Positions 16,577 to 24,745 of a stretch of 64,000 bases of DNA are shown here, piece after piece. Where the stretch lies: the NCBI GenBank assembly GCA_964406735.1, contig CAYOSU010000006.1, positions 1 to 64,000 on the forward strand, read 5' to 3'. The notes beneath the pieces are model-generated. The model searched no databases and was not told the DNA's origin. It worked only from the letters and a program-made list of their open reading frames with translations. Position 1 is the first letter of the stretch, and each line of letters starts with the position of its first letter. The position numbers and the translations under genes are program-made. The DNA comes from CAYOSU01 sp964406735 (GTDB lineage: Bacteria > Bacillota > Clostridia > Christensenellales > CAMQZB01).

Positions 16577-16770
16577 AACAACACTTCCTTTATCTCGTCA
16601 AACAGGGTCGAGACGAGGCTTATCACCATCAAAAGCACGATGACGACTCCTGATATCGCCACCGCTTGCGCAACGTCATCCCTGTCCGCTTTTTTAAGAA
16701 GCATCGAAACGAATGTTACGATTATGCCTATGCCTGCTATTTTGAATATGATCTCAACGTCGTTATACAT
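16564..16770 (-). CDS. spoIIIAC: Stage III sporulation protein AC
   Basis: The 68-residue protein has two membrane helices separated by a KKADRDDVAQAVAISG loop, the signature of SpoIIIAC. Family length is ~65-68. It lies 18 bases after spoIIIAB and overlaps spoIIIAD by 13 bases. Sporulation (mother-cell) expression is expected for the family, but I could not make out a sigma-E promoter by eye. Confidence 0.92.
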   Translation of the reverse strand: MYNDVEIIFKIAGIGIIVTFVSMLLKKADRDDVAQAVAISGVVIVLLMVISLVSTLFDEIKEVLLCLY

Positions 16771-16788
16771 AAAATCTTTCTACTTTCG

Positions 16789-17199
16789 TCATAAAATGGC
16801 AATGGCGGCGATAATTCCTGCGAGAATCCCGACAAGCACCGCACATTTCTTTTTCTCCGCTGCCTTTGAGTACGCTGAGCGCAAAAGCCTTTCCACTCGC
16901 TCTTTTTCAGAAAGCACCCTTATCTCCTCGGATCCAGCGTCGCTTTTTCCGACACAAGCCAAAAATGCCGACACACTCTCGCGCTCTTCTTTTTTGAGGC
17001 CGTCAAGGCATTTTATTTTATCGTGCCGTCCGTAGACTGCTGATACAGTCTCCTTTGAATACCTCACGGCAAACAGAAGCTCTGCAAGAAAGTCAAGATA
17101 GCTTCGATAAAACCCTTCGCTTTTATCTATTCGCTTTGCCACCTCTCTTCCAAGCAAGGTAGCAAGCGAGATAAAAAGTGCACAAAATACCGTCTTCAT
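16789..17199 (-). CDS. spoIIIAB: Stage III sporulation protein AB
   Basis: The 136-residue protein has an amino-terminal hydrophobic segment, a central cytoplasmic helix bundle (SEGFYRSYLDFLAELLFAVR) and a final membrane helix (LVGILAGIIAAIAIL). This is a GspF-like half of the type-II-secretion-related SpoIIIA machine. It is somewhat shorter than the ~170-residue B. subtilis form. The start overlaps the stop of spoIIIAA by four bases. Confidence 0.9.
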   Translation of the reverse strand: MKTVFCALFISLATLLGREVAKRIDKSEGFYRSYLDFLAELLFAVRYSKETVSAVYGRHDKIKCLDGLKKEERESVSAFLACVGKSDAGSEEIRVLSEKERVERLLRSAYSKAAEKKKCAVLVGILAGIIAAIAIL

Positions 17200-18008
17200 T
17201 TAAGCTCTACTATCCTTTTCTCAAAGCGGTCTTCATTAGTGGTTAAGATCACGAGCCTATCAAAATATTTGCAGCAAGACTTTTTTATGCTCTCCTCGTC
17301 GTCGCCGAACGTTGTAGCAATAACCGAAAGGCCAAAAGCTTTTGCCTTGTCTACCACTGAAAAGGCCGTAACCTCGTCAAACGCAATATATCTGGGGCTT
17401 AGCCCCTTGACGCTCAATTCAAGAGCAAGCTCCTTTGGTATGAACGAAAAAATGTCGGCGTTTTGCCCAAGTGAGCGGCTGTCGAGCATAAGCTCGCCCT
17501 TTTCGTCAGCGACCGTAATAGCATACGGACACTTGGATGCCAAGGCTCTTAAAAAAGTCGTTTTGCCCGAGCATACTTTTCCTGCTATCAGAACAGACTG
17601 CCTTTTGCCATATATGTCGTCTGCAAGCTCCTTTGACACGCAATCAACGCTTTTGGGAAGCCTTATATTTATCGAAGTTACGTTTCTTATCCCCAAGAAT
17701 TTGCCGTCCTCCGTTACTCCTCTTCCGCCAAGACTTATCTTCGCACCGTGATAGTTCAAAAAACCTTTGGTAAAGTTTTGCTCGAATGCGTAATACGAGC
17801 TCTCCGTAACGACCGAAATTGCCGTTTCAAGTGTCTCTTTGCTCGCAATCGCCTCTACTCCTCCGCGTTTATAAGTCTTATACGTTCCGTTTTTCAAATA
17901 CTTTATCGGAAGATCGCGCCGAAGCCTTATCTCCTGAACGTCCTTTAAGTCAAGCACGATATTAAGCTCTTTCATTAACTTGTCTATCATGCTATTATAA
18001 ATACGCAT
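17196..18008 (-). CDS. spoIIIAA: Stage III sporulation protein AA (secretion-type ATPase)
   Basis: This is the ATPase of the mother-cell SpoIIIA channel, related to type II/IV secretion ATPases. The 270-residue protein has Walker A Gly143-Thr150 (GKVCSGKT) and a Walker B IAFDE at 208-212. The conserved KGFLNYHGAKISLGGRG segment lies at 81-97. The Walker A loop differs from the common GPPQSGKT but keeps G-x4-GKT. The ATG at 18008 sits directly beside AAGGG with almost no spacing. An alternative ATG six codons in is possible. It heads the AA-AB-AC-AD-AE-AF-AH operon. Confidence 0.93.
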   Translation of the reverse strand: MRIYNSMIDKLMKELNIVLDLKDVQEIRLRRDLPIKYLKNGTYKTYKRGGVEAIASKETLETAISVVTESSYYAFEQNFTKGFLNYHGAKISLGGRGVTEDGKFLGIRNVTSINIRLPKSVDCVSKELADDIYGKRQSVLIAGKVCSGKTTFLRALASKCPYAITVADEKGELMLDSRSLGQNADIFSFIPKELALELSVKGLSPRYIAFDEVTAFSVVDKAKAFGLSVIATTFGDDEESIKKSCCKYFDRLVILTTNEDRFEKRIVELK

Positions 18009-18036
18009 CCCTTGTCCGTATTAGACCAAAACGGGC

Positions 18037-18071
18037 AATAAAAAGGCGTCAGGAGTAATCTCCTAACGCCT
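18037..18071 (-). terminator. Terminator downstream of the DUF2974 hydrolase gene
   Basis: On the minus strand AGGCGTTAGGAG, ATTA, CTCCTGACGCCT is followed by TTTTTA. It separates the gene at 18085-19398 from spoIIIAA. Confidence 0.85.
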
Positions 18072-18084
18072 GTCTTAATTTGTT

Positions 18085-19398
18085 TTATTGTTCGTCGTCT
18101 ACATTGTCGTTCCGCTTTGTCAGCAACAGCCTACGTTCTTCCTTACGCTCACGCCTTCGCTCCTTTCTTTCGGTGCGACGCACTAAGCCCTCTTCTCTGA
18201 TAGAATTGATGTTATCGGTGAACTCCTCGTAACCCTCTTTCATTATCTCCCAGAGATTCCTCTTCTCAATGTCTATTGCATTCCTCACTTTGGTATGTAT
18301 ACCTGCAACCTGCAAAGACGATTTTATGTTCTCGACGAGTAGCTTCCTAACCGTTCTGTCTCCCATCAGCTTGTTCGATATCTCCAAAAGCACGCTCTTT
18401 TCCTCGGAAGATAGGTTTCTATAAGCTTCGAGCGTCTCTTTTCCCTTTGACATCAGGTCGGTAAGGGTCGTTGCACCGCTTCCGTAAAGAACCTTATAAA
18501 ATGCCTCGGTGAACTCTTCTCGTTTTTTGTCGTCCATCTCGTCGATGATGTTCTTCGTCAAGGTATTTATCTCATCCGACCAATCAAGATTCTTGTCAGA
18601 ATACTCAAAACCGTCCTTAGTTACGTACCAGTTGAACGCATCGTGCTGTATAAGTCCCGTATTGTCGCTTCTTACGATTCTCGTCTGCTCCTTGTGGCAG
18701 AAAAGCCTTCCGACGATACTACCCTCGGGGATGACGTTGTATATGCGGTCGTATATCGGCGACTCTACGAGATTATCGCTCTGCTTTTCGTTAAGCCCCG
18801 GGCCGTCGAAGGAATACGCCGCCGTTATCTTTGCTCTCGTTCTCTTATCGCAATTGACTGCAGAATAAAGAGTCAAATGCCCTCCCTTGCTGTGCCCCGT
18901 AACGTAAAGCTCACCATACCAGTTTCTTGCCATCTCTTCCAAGTATTCCGTTGCCACCTTTTGCGCAGGGATCTCCTTGTACATAAGGTTAAAATCCTCT
19001 TTCCAGGCAACGATAGTATCTCCCGTACCGCTGAATATGACTATTCTTACGTTGTTGGGAAGATCTGCCGTAAGCGCGGTTATCTGTGTGTCGTTGCTCG
19101 TATCCGTTATCTCTATTCTATTGTGTAACTTGACTTTTTTGAAACGCTCACTATCCGCCGCCGCATTCATTAGTCCGACCATATCTCTCGGCGCTAAAAG
19201 CCCGACAGGTACGTCTGCACGACCTATCTTATACATCTTGTTGCGCATCGCGTCAAGCGACACCTTTCTCTTTTCAACAACGCCGTTGAGATCTAAAAGC
19301 GCAAACTGCGACATTATTAGGATGTCAACGATATTAACCTCTCTCTCATCGAACGTCAGATCTCCACGCCAGGAGATATAGTCGATCATATCCGCCAT
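18085..19398 (-). CDS. DUF2974 (Mbeg1-like) alpha/beta-hydrolase
   Basis: The 437-residue cytoplasmic protein starts with the DUF2974 signature (MIDYISWRGDLTFDEREVNI) and has a lipase-like nucleophile elbow VTGHSKGGHLTLYSAV with Ser in the G-x-S-x-G context near residue 168. The carboxyl third is charged and predicted helical, ending in an Arg/Lys/Glu-rich tail. Proteins of this family are common in Firmicutes and of unknown substrate, with lipase or esterase activity assumed from the fold. TAGGAGAAAT precedes the ATG. It appears to be a single-gene unit bounded by terminator-like hairpins on both sides. Confidence 0.85.
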   Translation of the reverse strand: MADMIDYISWRGDLTFDEREVNIVDILIMSQFALLDLNGVVEKRKVSLDAMRNKMYKIGRADVPVGLLAPRDMVGLMNAAADSERFKKVKLHNRIEITDTSNDTQITALTADLPNNVRIVIFSGTGDTIVAWKEDFNLMYKEIPAQKVATEYLEEMARNWYGELYVTGHSKGGHLTLYSAVNCDKRTRAKITAAYSFDGPGLNEKQSDNLVESPIYDRIYNVIPEGSIVGRLFCHKEQTRIVRSDNTGLIQHDAFNWYVTKDGFEYSDKNLDWSDEINTLTKNIIDEMDDKKREEFTEAFYKVLYGSGATTLTDLMSKGKETLEAYRNLSSEEKSVLLEISNKLMGDRTVRKLLVENIKSSLQVAGIHTKVRNAIDIEKRNLWEIMKEGYEEFTDNINSIREEGLVRRTERKERRRERKEERRLLLTKRNDNVDDEQ

Positions 19399-19458
19399 TT
19401 TGATTTCTCCTAAATACCAATCGTTTTATAAAAAGCACTTCTTCGTGCCTCTTACCCT

Positions 19459-19497
19459 AAAAATAAACACGCCTCACGTCCAATAGGGCGCAAGGCG
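19459..19497 (-). terminator. Probable terminator after histidine phosphatase gene
   Basis: On the minus strand, CGCCTTGCG pairs with CGTGAGGCG (two G-T wobbles) and is followed by TGTTTATTTTT. It lies 60 bases after the stop of the phosphatase gene. Confidence 0.55.
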
Positions 19498-19557
19498 CAA
19501 GCTTTTTCATAAGCTTACGACCAATTTCCGCCGTTATCGTCCGCTTATGATTATATT

Positions 19558-20280
19558 TTAGTCATGTCGTTCGTCGCTGTCAAACGTTTCACAGAATCTT
19601 GCCGCAAAAGACGGTTCGATCCCGTTCTTATAAAGGTGCGATACGTCGCCAAAGCCCGACGCTCTCCACATTACCTTTCCCTCACGCCTTTCCTCGGTAT
19701 TGACCGTCGTAACGGAGCTTGGAAGGGCAACGAAGTTATGCCAAAGGCTCATCGGCGAAACGGAGAAAAGATGGGATAAAAGGGTCGCTGTAATACCGAA
19801 ATGGCAGAAAAACGCAATGGTATCACGGTTTGGACGCACTGCCTTATATCCGTTACCGCATCTTTCGTAGCCGTGCTCTGCTAAAAGCTCGTCAAGCTCT
19901 CTGCACACTCTCTCATAGTTTTCTTTGACGGGAGTACCTTTATATATCCCCGTATCGTACCACTTGTCTTTGTCAAAATAATCTGCGTTGTCCACAAAGT
20001 CCTCAGGCAAAATATCCCAGCAACAATATTTTAACTTGTCCTGATAATTTATCGGGCCGTAAAACTCACAAAGGAAATTTTTTACTTCCGCTTTCTGATC
20101 TCTTGCGATCTCTGTAAACTCGCACGTTTTTTTCGCGCGTCCGAGCGGCGAGCAATACATATAGTCGATCTTCACGTCTTTGAGCATCTTAGCAAGCGCT
20201 TCAGCTTCTTTCATTCCTCTTTCGGTCAACGAGTCGTTAACGTAATCGGGATCTCCGTGTCTTATGAATAAAAGTCTCAT
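19558..20280 (-). CDS. Histidine phosphatase (phosphoglycerate-mutase fold)
   Basis: The 240-residue protein begins MRLLFIRHGDPDY, where the RHG motif carries the phosphorylated His. The second catalytic His is in AFFCHFGITATLL (~residue 162), and YCSPLGRAKKTCEF supplies the usual Arg. These enzymes remove phosphate from sugars, phosphoglycerate or cobalamin precursors, and the specific substrate cannot be read. The gene starts two bases after the XRE regulator's stop, so the two are co-translated and the regulator may control it. Confidence 0.88.
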   Translation of the reverse strand: MRLLFIRHGDPDYVNDSLTERGMKEAEALAKMLKDVKIDYMYCSPLGRAKKTCEFTEIARDQKAEVKNFLCEFYGPINYQDKLKYCCWDILPEDFVDNADYFDKDKWYDTGIYKGTPVKENYERVCRELDELLAEHGYERCGNGYKAVRPNRDTIAFFCHFGITATLLSHLFSVSPMSLWHNFVALPSSVTTVNTEERREGKVMWRASGFGDVSHLYKNGIEPSFAARFCETFDSDERHD

Positions 20281-20282
20281 AG

Positions 20283-20876
20283 TTATCTCTGTATCCTGTT
20301 AGCAAGAAGTATTATTATCTGAATGGGTATGCCTACGATATAGCAAAGCCAAAGCCTGTATTCAGCAAATTGCAAGCATACCGCCGTTAAAAGCGACCAT
20401 ACGAGCACGGATGCAAGCACCGTACCGAACACCTTGTTCTTAATCCACTTATATTGATACCTTAAAAGCAATATCGCACTTGCAGGTATCGCCCAAACGA
20501 ACGCCTGCCAGAATATCACACTTCCCTCCCACATCGCATATACGAAAGCGATGGAAGCTATCAAAAAGACAGCCGTAACAGACATACACATCACGATGAT
20601 CTTGTTCTGCAACGCTTTGTCGGCGGGCTTTTCTTCCGTATTTTGCAGGTCTGTCTCAGCATTCCCGTGGATGAGAAAGTCGAGCGTAACGCCGTACATT
20701 TCCGCAAGCGCCGACAATATCGAAATATCGGGCAATGAATCGGCATGCTCCCACTTTGAAACGGACTTATCCGAATAGTTTAACTCTCTTGCAACGTCTG
20801 CCTGCGTCATCCCCTTTGCCTTACGCAAAAGTATGAGGTTATTGGCGACGTTTTCTTTTACGTCTTGTATAATCAT
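20283..20876 (-). CDS. XRE-family regulator with membrane-spanning tail
   Basis: Residues ~8-65 form a Cro/CI helix-turn-helix (LRKAKGMTQADVARELNYSD, then KSVSKWEHADSLPDISILSAL). After a linker, residues ~90-195 contain four hydrophobic segments. Such membrane-tethered XRE proteins are frequent in Clostridia and may sense envelope or metabolite signals. It is coupled to the histidine phosphatase gene. A pair of palindromes (20921-20957) just upstream could be its operator. Confidence 0.85.
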   Translation of the reverse strand: MIIQDVKENVANNLILLRKAKGMTQADVARELNYSDKSVSKWEHADSLPDISILSALAEMYGVTLDFLIHGNAETDLQNTEEKPADKALQNKIIVMCMSVTAVFLIASIAFVYAMWEGSVIFWQAFVWAIPASAILLLRYQYKWIKNKVFGTVLASVLVWSLLTAVCLQFAEYRLWLCYIVGIPIQIIILLANRIQR

Positions 20877-20920
20877 ATGAACATAATACCATCATTTTTC
20901 ATTTTTGGCAACGGTTTTTA

Positions 20921-20957
20921 GGCAGTAGAGAAGACTCTACTGCCGCGAGAGTTCTCT
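20921..20957. promoter_or_regulatory. Adjacent palindromes, possible XRE operator
   Basis: GGCAGTAGAG/CTCTACTGCC is a perfect 10-base stem (20921-20944, loop AAGA), followed by GAGAGTTCTCT (20946-20956). There is no T-run. It lies 45-80 bases upstream of the XRE regulator's start, a natural place for an autoregulatory operator. Confidence 0.4.
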
Positions 20958-21120
20958 ATTTTCATCCCCACCGACTTGAGAATTGATTTTCTCTTTTCGT
21001 TTTACCTCGGTTGAAAGACGGTTGAGAAAATACGCTTTTCAAATTCAAACTAAAAGAAATATAATCAAGCCATAATAAATTAAGGGTAGTATTAAGGCGA
21101 GAGATAGGTACGCGCCATGG

Positions 21121-21158
21121 CGGCCACCGCTTCATTTTATGAAATGAAGCGGTAGCCG
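21121..21158 (+). promoter_or_regulatory. Strong leader hairpin upstream of glycosyltransferase
   Basis: CGGCCACCGCTTCATTT pairs with GAAATGAAGCGGTAGCCG around a 3-base TAT loop, about 17 paired bases with one mismatch. It ends 23 bases before the ATG, so in mRNA it would sit next to the AAAGGAAGG ribosome site. No T-run follows. It may be an operator or a translation-control element. Confidence 0.5.
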
Positions 21159-21181
21159 AAACACTCAAAGGAAGGAATCGT

Positions 21182-22306
21182 ATGAACGTAGCAATCATAG
21201 CAGACGTTTTGGGTCAACCGAATAACGGAACGTCGCTTGCAACATATAATCTGATCAACGCATTGAAAGCTAAGGGGCACAACGTAAAAGTCGTATGCCC
21301 CGACGAAGACAAAAAGGGACTCGAAGGATATTATATCGCACCCGTAAATCACTTAGGCCCTATTATCGACAAGATAATCGAGAAAAACGGCGTGGTTTGG
21401 GCAAAGGGCGACGATAAAGTCATTTTGCAAGCAATAGAGGACGCAGACGTCGTTCACGTCGAAATGGCGTATTCACTCGGAAACAGAGCGGCAAAGCTCG
21501 CTAAAAAGCTAAATAAACCTCTCACAGCAAGCTTTCACTGTCAAGCAGAGAATTTCACCTCGCACATCTTTATGATGAACTCAAAGCTCGTCAACAAGAT
21601 TACTTACAAGACCTTTTATAAAAATCTCTTCTCAAAGTGCGATGCGATACATTATCCGACGCAGTTCATTAAAGATGAGTTCGAAAGCCAAATAAAGCGT
21701 GAAACACCCGCTTTTGTAATTTCTAACGGAGTAAACAAGGAGTTTTTCGGCAACGAACGGTTGCCGAAAAGCGGAGACAAGTTTGAAATCATCTGCACAG
21801 GCAGATTTTGCGCAGAAAAAGCTCAACACGTTCTCATAAAAGCGGTCGCAAAGTCCAAACACAAGGACGACATCAAGATATTCTTCGCAGGCGCAGGCCC
21901 TGACAAAAAGAAGCTGCAGTCATTAGTTAAAAAGCTCGGCGTTGACGCGGATTTTACATTTTATGACCGAGAGAGCCTTAAAAAACGCCTTTTGTCGGGC
22001 GACCTTTACGTACACACAGCGACGGCGGAGATCGAGGCTATATCATGTCTTGAAGCCATCGTATCAGGTCTTGTGCCAATAATTTGCAACTCGGACAAGA
22101 GTGCAACGAGGAATTTTGCCATCGACGATAATTGCCTGTTCAAAAAGGCCGATCCGCAGGACTTGGCCGATAAAATAGACTATTTTTATGAAAACAGAGC
22201 CATTAAAGACGACTACGCGGAAAGGTATAAGGGCATGATAAGCGCCTTTAATATAGAAACTTCTATGGATAAAATGGAGAAGATGCTCCTGAGCGTCGTC
22301 AAGTAA
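21182..22306 (+). CDS. GT4-family glycosyltransferase, probably glycolipid-forming
   Basis: The 374-residue GT-B protein has the amino-terminal NNGTSLATYNLINALKAKGH nucleotide-sugar/acceptor region, a central linker, and the family-4 carboxyl half: ICTGRFCAEKAQHVLIKA, then the ATAEIEAISCLEAIVSGLVP donor-binding segment with the E-x7-E spacing. The layout resembles 1,2-diacylglycerol glucosyltransferases. The next gene, one base away, is a lysophospholipid-type acyltransferase, which supports a role in membrane glycolipid synthesis. No membrane segment is seen, so a peripheral cytoplasmic enzyme is expected. Acceptor identity is inferred. Confidence 0.8.
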   Translation: MNVAIIADVLGQPNNGTSLATYNLINALKAKGHNVKVVCPDEDKKGLEGYYIAPVNHLGPIIDKIIEKNGVVWAKGDDKVILQAIEDADVVHVEMAYSLGNRAAKLAKKLNKPLTASFHCQAENFTSHIFMMNSKLVNKITYKTFYKNLFSKCDAIHYPTQFIKDEFESQIKRETPAFVISNGVNKEFFGNERLPKSGDKFEIICTGRFCAEKAQHVLIKAVAKSKHKDDIKIFFAGAGPDKKKLQSLVKKLGVDADFTFYDRESLKKRLLSGDLYVHTATAEIEAISCLEAIVSGLVPIICNSDKSATRNFAIDDNCLFKKADPQDLADKIDYFYENRAIKDDYAERYKGMISAFNIETSMDKMEKMLLSVVK

Positions 22307-22307
22307 T

Positions 22308-23144
22308 ATGGCAAAGGTCTTTTATTATAAGGACGAGCTCAACGACGACTTCGCAGGAACTAATATAAAGCGAAAGGAATTGCCGAAAAAGCACAGGTAT
22401 TTCAAAAGAAACCCCTTATGGCACTTTTTCACTTTCGTGATATACAGACTTATCGCAACGCCGATAGGGGCGCTTTTCAACCTCGTTACTTACAGAATGC
22501 GCATCGTCGGAAAGAAAAAGCTGAAAGGCTACGCTAAAAGCGGCTACTTCCTTTACGGAAATCATACACTTATCCCGGGCGACGCATTCACGCCTACGAT
22601 GGTATCATTTCCCAAGAAAGCTCATATTATCGTCAATCCCGACGCAACGTCCATTCCCGTCGTTGGCAACATCGTCGAAATGCTCGGTGCAGTACCTATC
22701 CCCGACGACATCAAAAATCTCAAAGAGTTTTACCGTGCGATAGACTGCTACACCGAAAAGAACAAGGTCGTAGTCATTTATCCCGAGGCTCATATCTGGC
22801 CGTATTATACCGATATTCGTCCGTTCAAGGATACGTCGTTCACTTATCCTGCAAAGGCAAATAAGCCCGTATTTTGCTTTACTACGGTCTTTAATAAGGG
22901 AAAGCTTCTCCCCATAGTCAAGACTACGGTCTATATCGACGGTCCGTTTTTCCCAAGCAAAGAGCTGTCAGTTCGGGAAAATAAGGCAAAATTGCGAAAC
23001 GAGGTGTTTTCTGCAATGAAAATGCGAAGTCAGAATTCTTCCTTTGAAAAGCACCGCTACGTCAAGGTCGAAGACAACTCGACGTTTGACAACAAAGCCG
23101 CTAACTCAAACCAAACGCTAACACCAAATACTTTCCATCCATAA
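22308..23144 (+). CDS. PlsC-like acyltransferase
   Basis: The 278-residue protein has an amino-terminal hydrophobic helix (~40-63) and the acyltransferase block: YGNHTLIPGDAF, KAHIIVNPDATSIPVVGN and VVIYPEAHIWPYY, corresponding to PlsC motifs I, II and III. Motif I is His-x5-Asp here instead of the usual His-x4-Asp, a form I associate with a clostridial subfamily. It would acylate a lysophospholipid or a glycolipid precursor at the membrane. The start codon follows the glycosyltransferase stop by one base, so the pair is an operon. A bidirectional terminator follows. Confidence 0.8.
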   Translation: MAKVFYYKDELNDDFAGTNIKRKELPKKHRYFKRNPLWHFFTFVIYRLIATPIGALFNLVTYRMRIVGKKKLKGYAKSGYFLYGNHTLIPGDAFTPTMVSFPKKAHIIVNPDATSIPVVGNIVEMLGAVPIPDDIKNLKEFYRAIDCYTEKNKVVVIYPEAHIWPYYTDIRPFKDTSFTYPAKANKPVFCFTTVFNKGKLLPIVKTTVYIDGPFFPSKELSVRENKAKLRNEVFSAMKMRSQNSSFEKHRYVKVEDNSTFDNKAANSNQTLTPNTFHP

Positions 23145-23192
23145 AAATATGCGCCCTCTTTTCAAGCGGATCAGAGAGCGCATATTTCTTTT
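23144..23192 (+). terminator. Terminator shared by convergent genes
   Basis: AAATATGCGC-CTCT and AGAG-GCGCATATTT form a long stem around a 13-base loop, followed by CTTTTTC. The minus strand also ends in a T-run (ATATTTTTATGG), so it can serve both directions. Confidence 0.75.
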
Positions 23193-23211
23193 TCATTGTA
23201 TTATTTATATT

Positions 23212-23895
23212 CTATCCACGCTTTTTGCGTTTAACTCCGTTTGTGACGAATGCGGTAGTAAGAGCAATAACGCCTACTGCGATAAAAATAGCGCAGTTCC
23301 TGAAAAACTCCCACGGCATTACCTTTATTATCTCGTCTGTATACGGGTTGAAATACCAATTCGTCTTACCTGGGAAAAACACGGTGTGAAACGCCACGAA
23401 AAGGGAGTCAAAATCGGCGATTCCCCATACACCTACTACGGCAATAGCGCAAAGCAACACTACGCTTCCCCAATAGGATGGTGTGTAGCCTTTCAGCGTT
23501 GCGAACTCTTCCTTTGTTACAAGCCTTATCACAAGGCATGCGATCAACAAAACGGAGGTGATAATAAGCACCGTTCCACTCAAATCAAACAGCACCTTGC
23601 AATCGGCAAAATGAGAATACCCCTCCTCGGAATACCTGAACGAGCCCATGCCGAACGGTTCGCCGAAAACGCAGTAGTCGAGAAGCTCGTTATACGCCCC
23701 GACTATTTCGCTATAGCTTTTGCCCGAGACGTTCTCAAGCCCGAGAGGCTTTATATGTGCGTAATAAAAGGGGCGAATATAAAGAGGAAGCCCTATCGAA
23801 AAGGTCAAAATGAACAGGGCGTATATTATTGCCAATATCACCGACACTAACTTTGAACGCATAGCCTTTTTCAAAATCGAATCATTGTTTGACAT
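23212..23895 (-). CDS. TIGR01906/DUF1461 family integral membrane protein
   Basis: The 227-residue protein has four hydrophobic segments and the diagnostic extracellular region between the first two: GLPLYIRPFYYAHIKPLGL, then SYSEIVGAYNELLDYC and a block ending SHFADCKVLFDLSG. The late FHTVFFPGKTNWYFNP is also typical. Function is unknown for the family. An AAGGAGATAAAG ribosome site precedes the ATG. The start lies 14 bases inside the upstream YhhN-like gene, so the two are co-expressed. Confidence 0.88.
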   Translation of the reverse strand: MSNNDSILKKAMRSKLVSVILAIIYALFILTFSIGLPLYIRPFYYAHIKPLGLENVSGKSYSEIVGAYNELLDYCVFGEPFGMGSFRYSEEGYSHFADCKVLFDLSGTVLIITSVLLIACLVIRLVTKEEFATLKGYTPSYWGSVVLLCAIAVVGVWGIADFDSLFVAFHTVFFPGKTNWYFNPYTDEIIKVMPWEFFRNCAIFIAVGVIALTTAFVTNGVKRKKRG

Positions 23896-24559
23896 CTTTA
23901 TCTCCTTTGCACGAAAGTGCGATCAACACTTGCGACGGAAGATAAAATACCCACATCGCAAATGACGCTACCTTTATAAAGCCGCTTATCGCCGATACGT
24001 CAATATAGCTCGACAGGTTATTAAAGCCTACCGACAGATCGCATAGCACGAACAGCGACATACCTATCGCAAACAGCTTGCTTTTTACGCCTTTACCAAA
24101 AAGCGTATATGCATCAGCCGTATTTGCGACTAAACTGACAAAATACACGGCAACGAGCGCCGTCAAAAGGTCGAGTAATTTTAAGAGCGATATCACGATC
24201 ATAACGACTATAATTATAAAGACCCTCGTTAAAGCCGATCTCAAGGGCTTTACTCCGGCCTTTGTCAATCGCAAGAAATATAAACTCTGGACGACTAAAA
24301 AAGCGCATACGCCGAATACAAACCGCTCGTTGACTACGAGCAAGAACCAATCCGCTACGAGAGTAAAAAGCAACGCCAAGCAGACGAAAACGCTGTCTTT
24401 GCCGCAGTTGACGCATGAAAGCGCAAACAAAAAGCAAGCGACGACGCCGAAATATTTGACGAGCGTGCTGTCTTTCCCGATAATATCCATTGCTATAAAT
24501 ACGCAATAGAGGACCGCTTCGATCGCTATAAAGCTGATTTGTTTTACTTTCTCGAGCAT
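23882..24559 (-). CDS. YhhN-like integral membrane protein
   Basis: This 225-residue protein has seven or eight hydrophobic segments. The conserved Asp in LLFTLVADWFLLV, the later MSLFVLCDLSVGFNN and LPSQVLIALS near the end resemble the YhhN (lysoplasmalogenase/TMEM86) family. If so it would cleave the vinyl ether of lysoplasmalogens, which would fit an anaerobe containing plasmalogens. The ATG has no ribosome site and lies ~7 bases after a -10 box, so the mRNA may be leaderless. The family call is moderate. Confidence 0.6.
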   Translation of the reverse strand: MLEKVKQISFIAIEAVLYCVFIAMDIIGKDSTLVKYFGVVACFLFALSCVNCGKDSVFVCLALLFTLVADWFLLVVNERFVFGVCAFLVVQSLYFLRLTKAGVKPLRSALTRVFIIIVVMIVISLLKLLDLLTALVAVYFVSLVANTADAYTLFGKGVKSKLFAIGMSLFVLCDLSVGFNNLSSYIDVSAISGFIKVASFAMWVFYLPSQVLIALSCKGDKDVKQ

Positions 24560-24565
24560 ATAATT

Positions 24566-24595
24566 ATTTTATCACATTTCTCACCATATTTACAA
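24566..24595 (-). promoter_or_regulatory. Promoter of YhhN-like/DUF1461 pair
   Basis: On the minus strand TTGTAA (24595-24590), 18 bases, TAAAAT (24571-24566). Expected transcription start is at about 24559-24560, that is, at the ATG itself. Confidence 0.55.
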
Positions 24596-24687
24596 GTCGT
24601 TACTCAAATCGTGTAAGAATTTGCCTTTCCGCCTCCCGTTTTTGCCATTTTTTTTGTTCCAAAACGACAAATTCGGCTATTTTGATA

Positions 24688-24716
24688 TTGAATCGAAGAC
24701 TCCTTTGATGTATAAT
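24688..24716 (+). promoter_or_regulatory. Promoter of carboxylesterase gene
   Basis: TTGAAT (24688-24693), 17 bases, TATAAT (24711-24716), then ATAAGGAG and the ATG at 24746. Confidence 0.75.
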
Positions 24717-24745
24717 TATAATAACAACGTATAAGGAGAAAAATA

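Larger units (their letters stand above)
20877..21181. other. Divergent intergenic region
   Basis: This 305-base gap lies between the minus-strand XRE gene and the plus-strand glycosyltransferase. It contains two palindromes near the XRE start (20921-20957) and a large hairpin in the glycosyltransferase leader (21121-21158). No gene was seen. I found no promoter of consensus quality. Confidence 0.6.
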
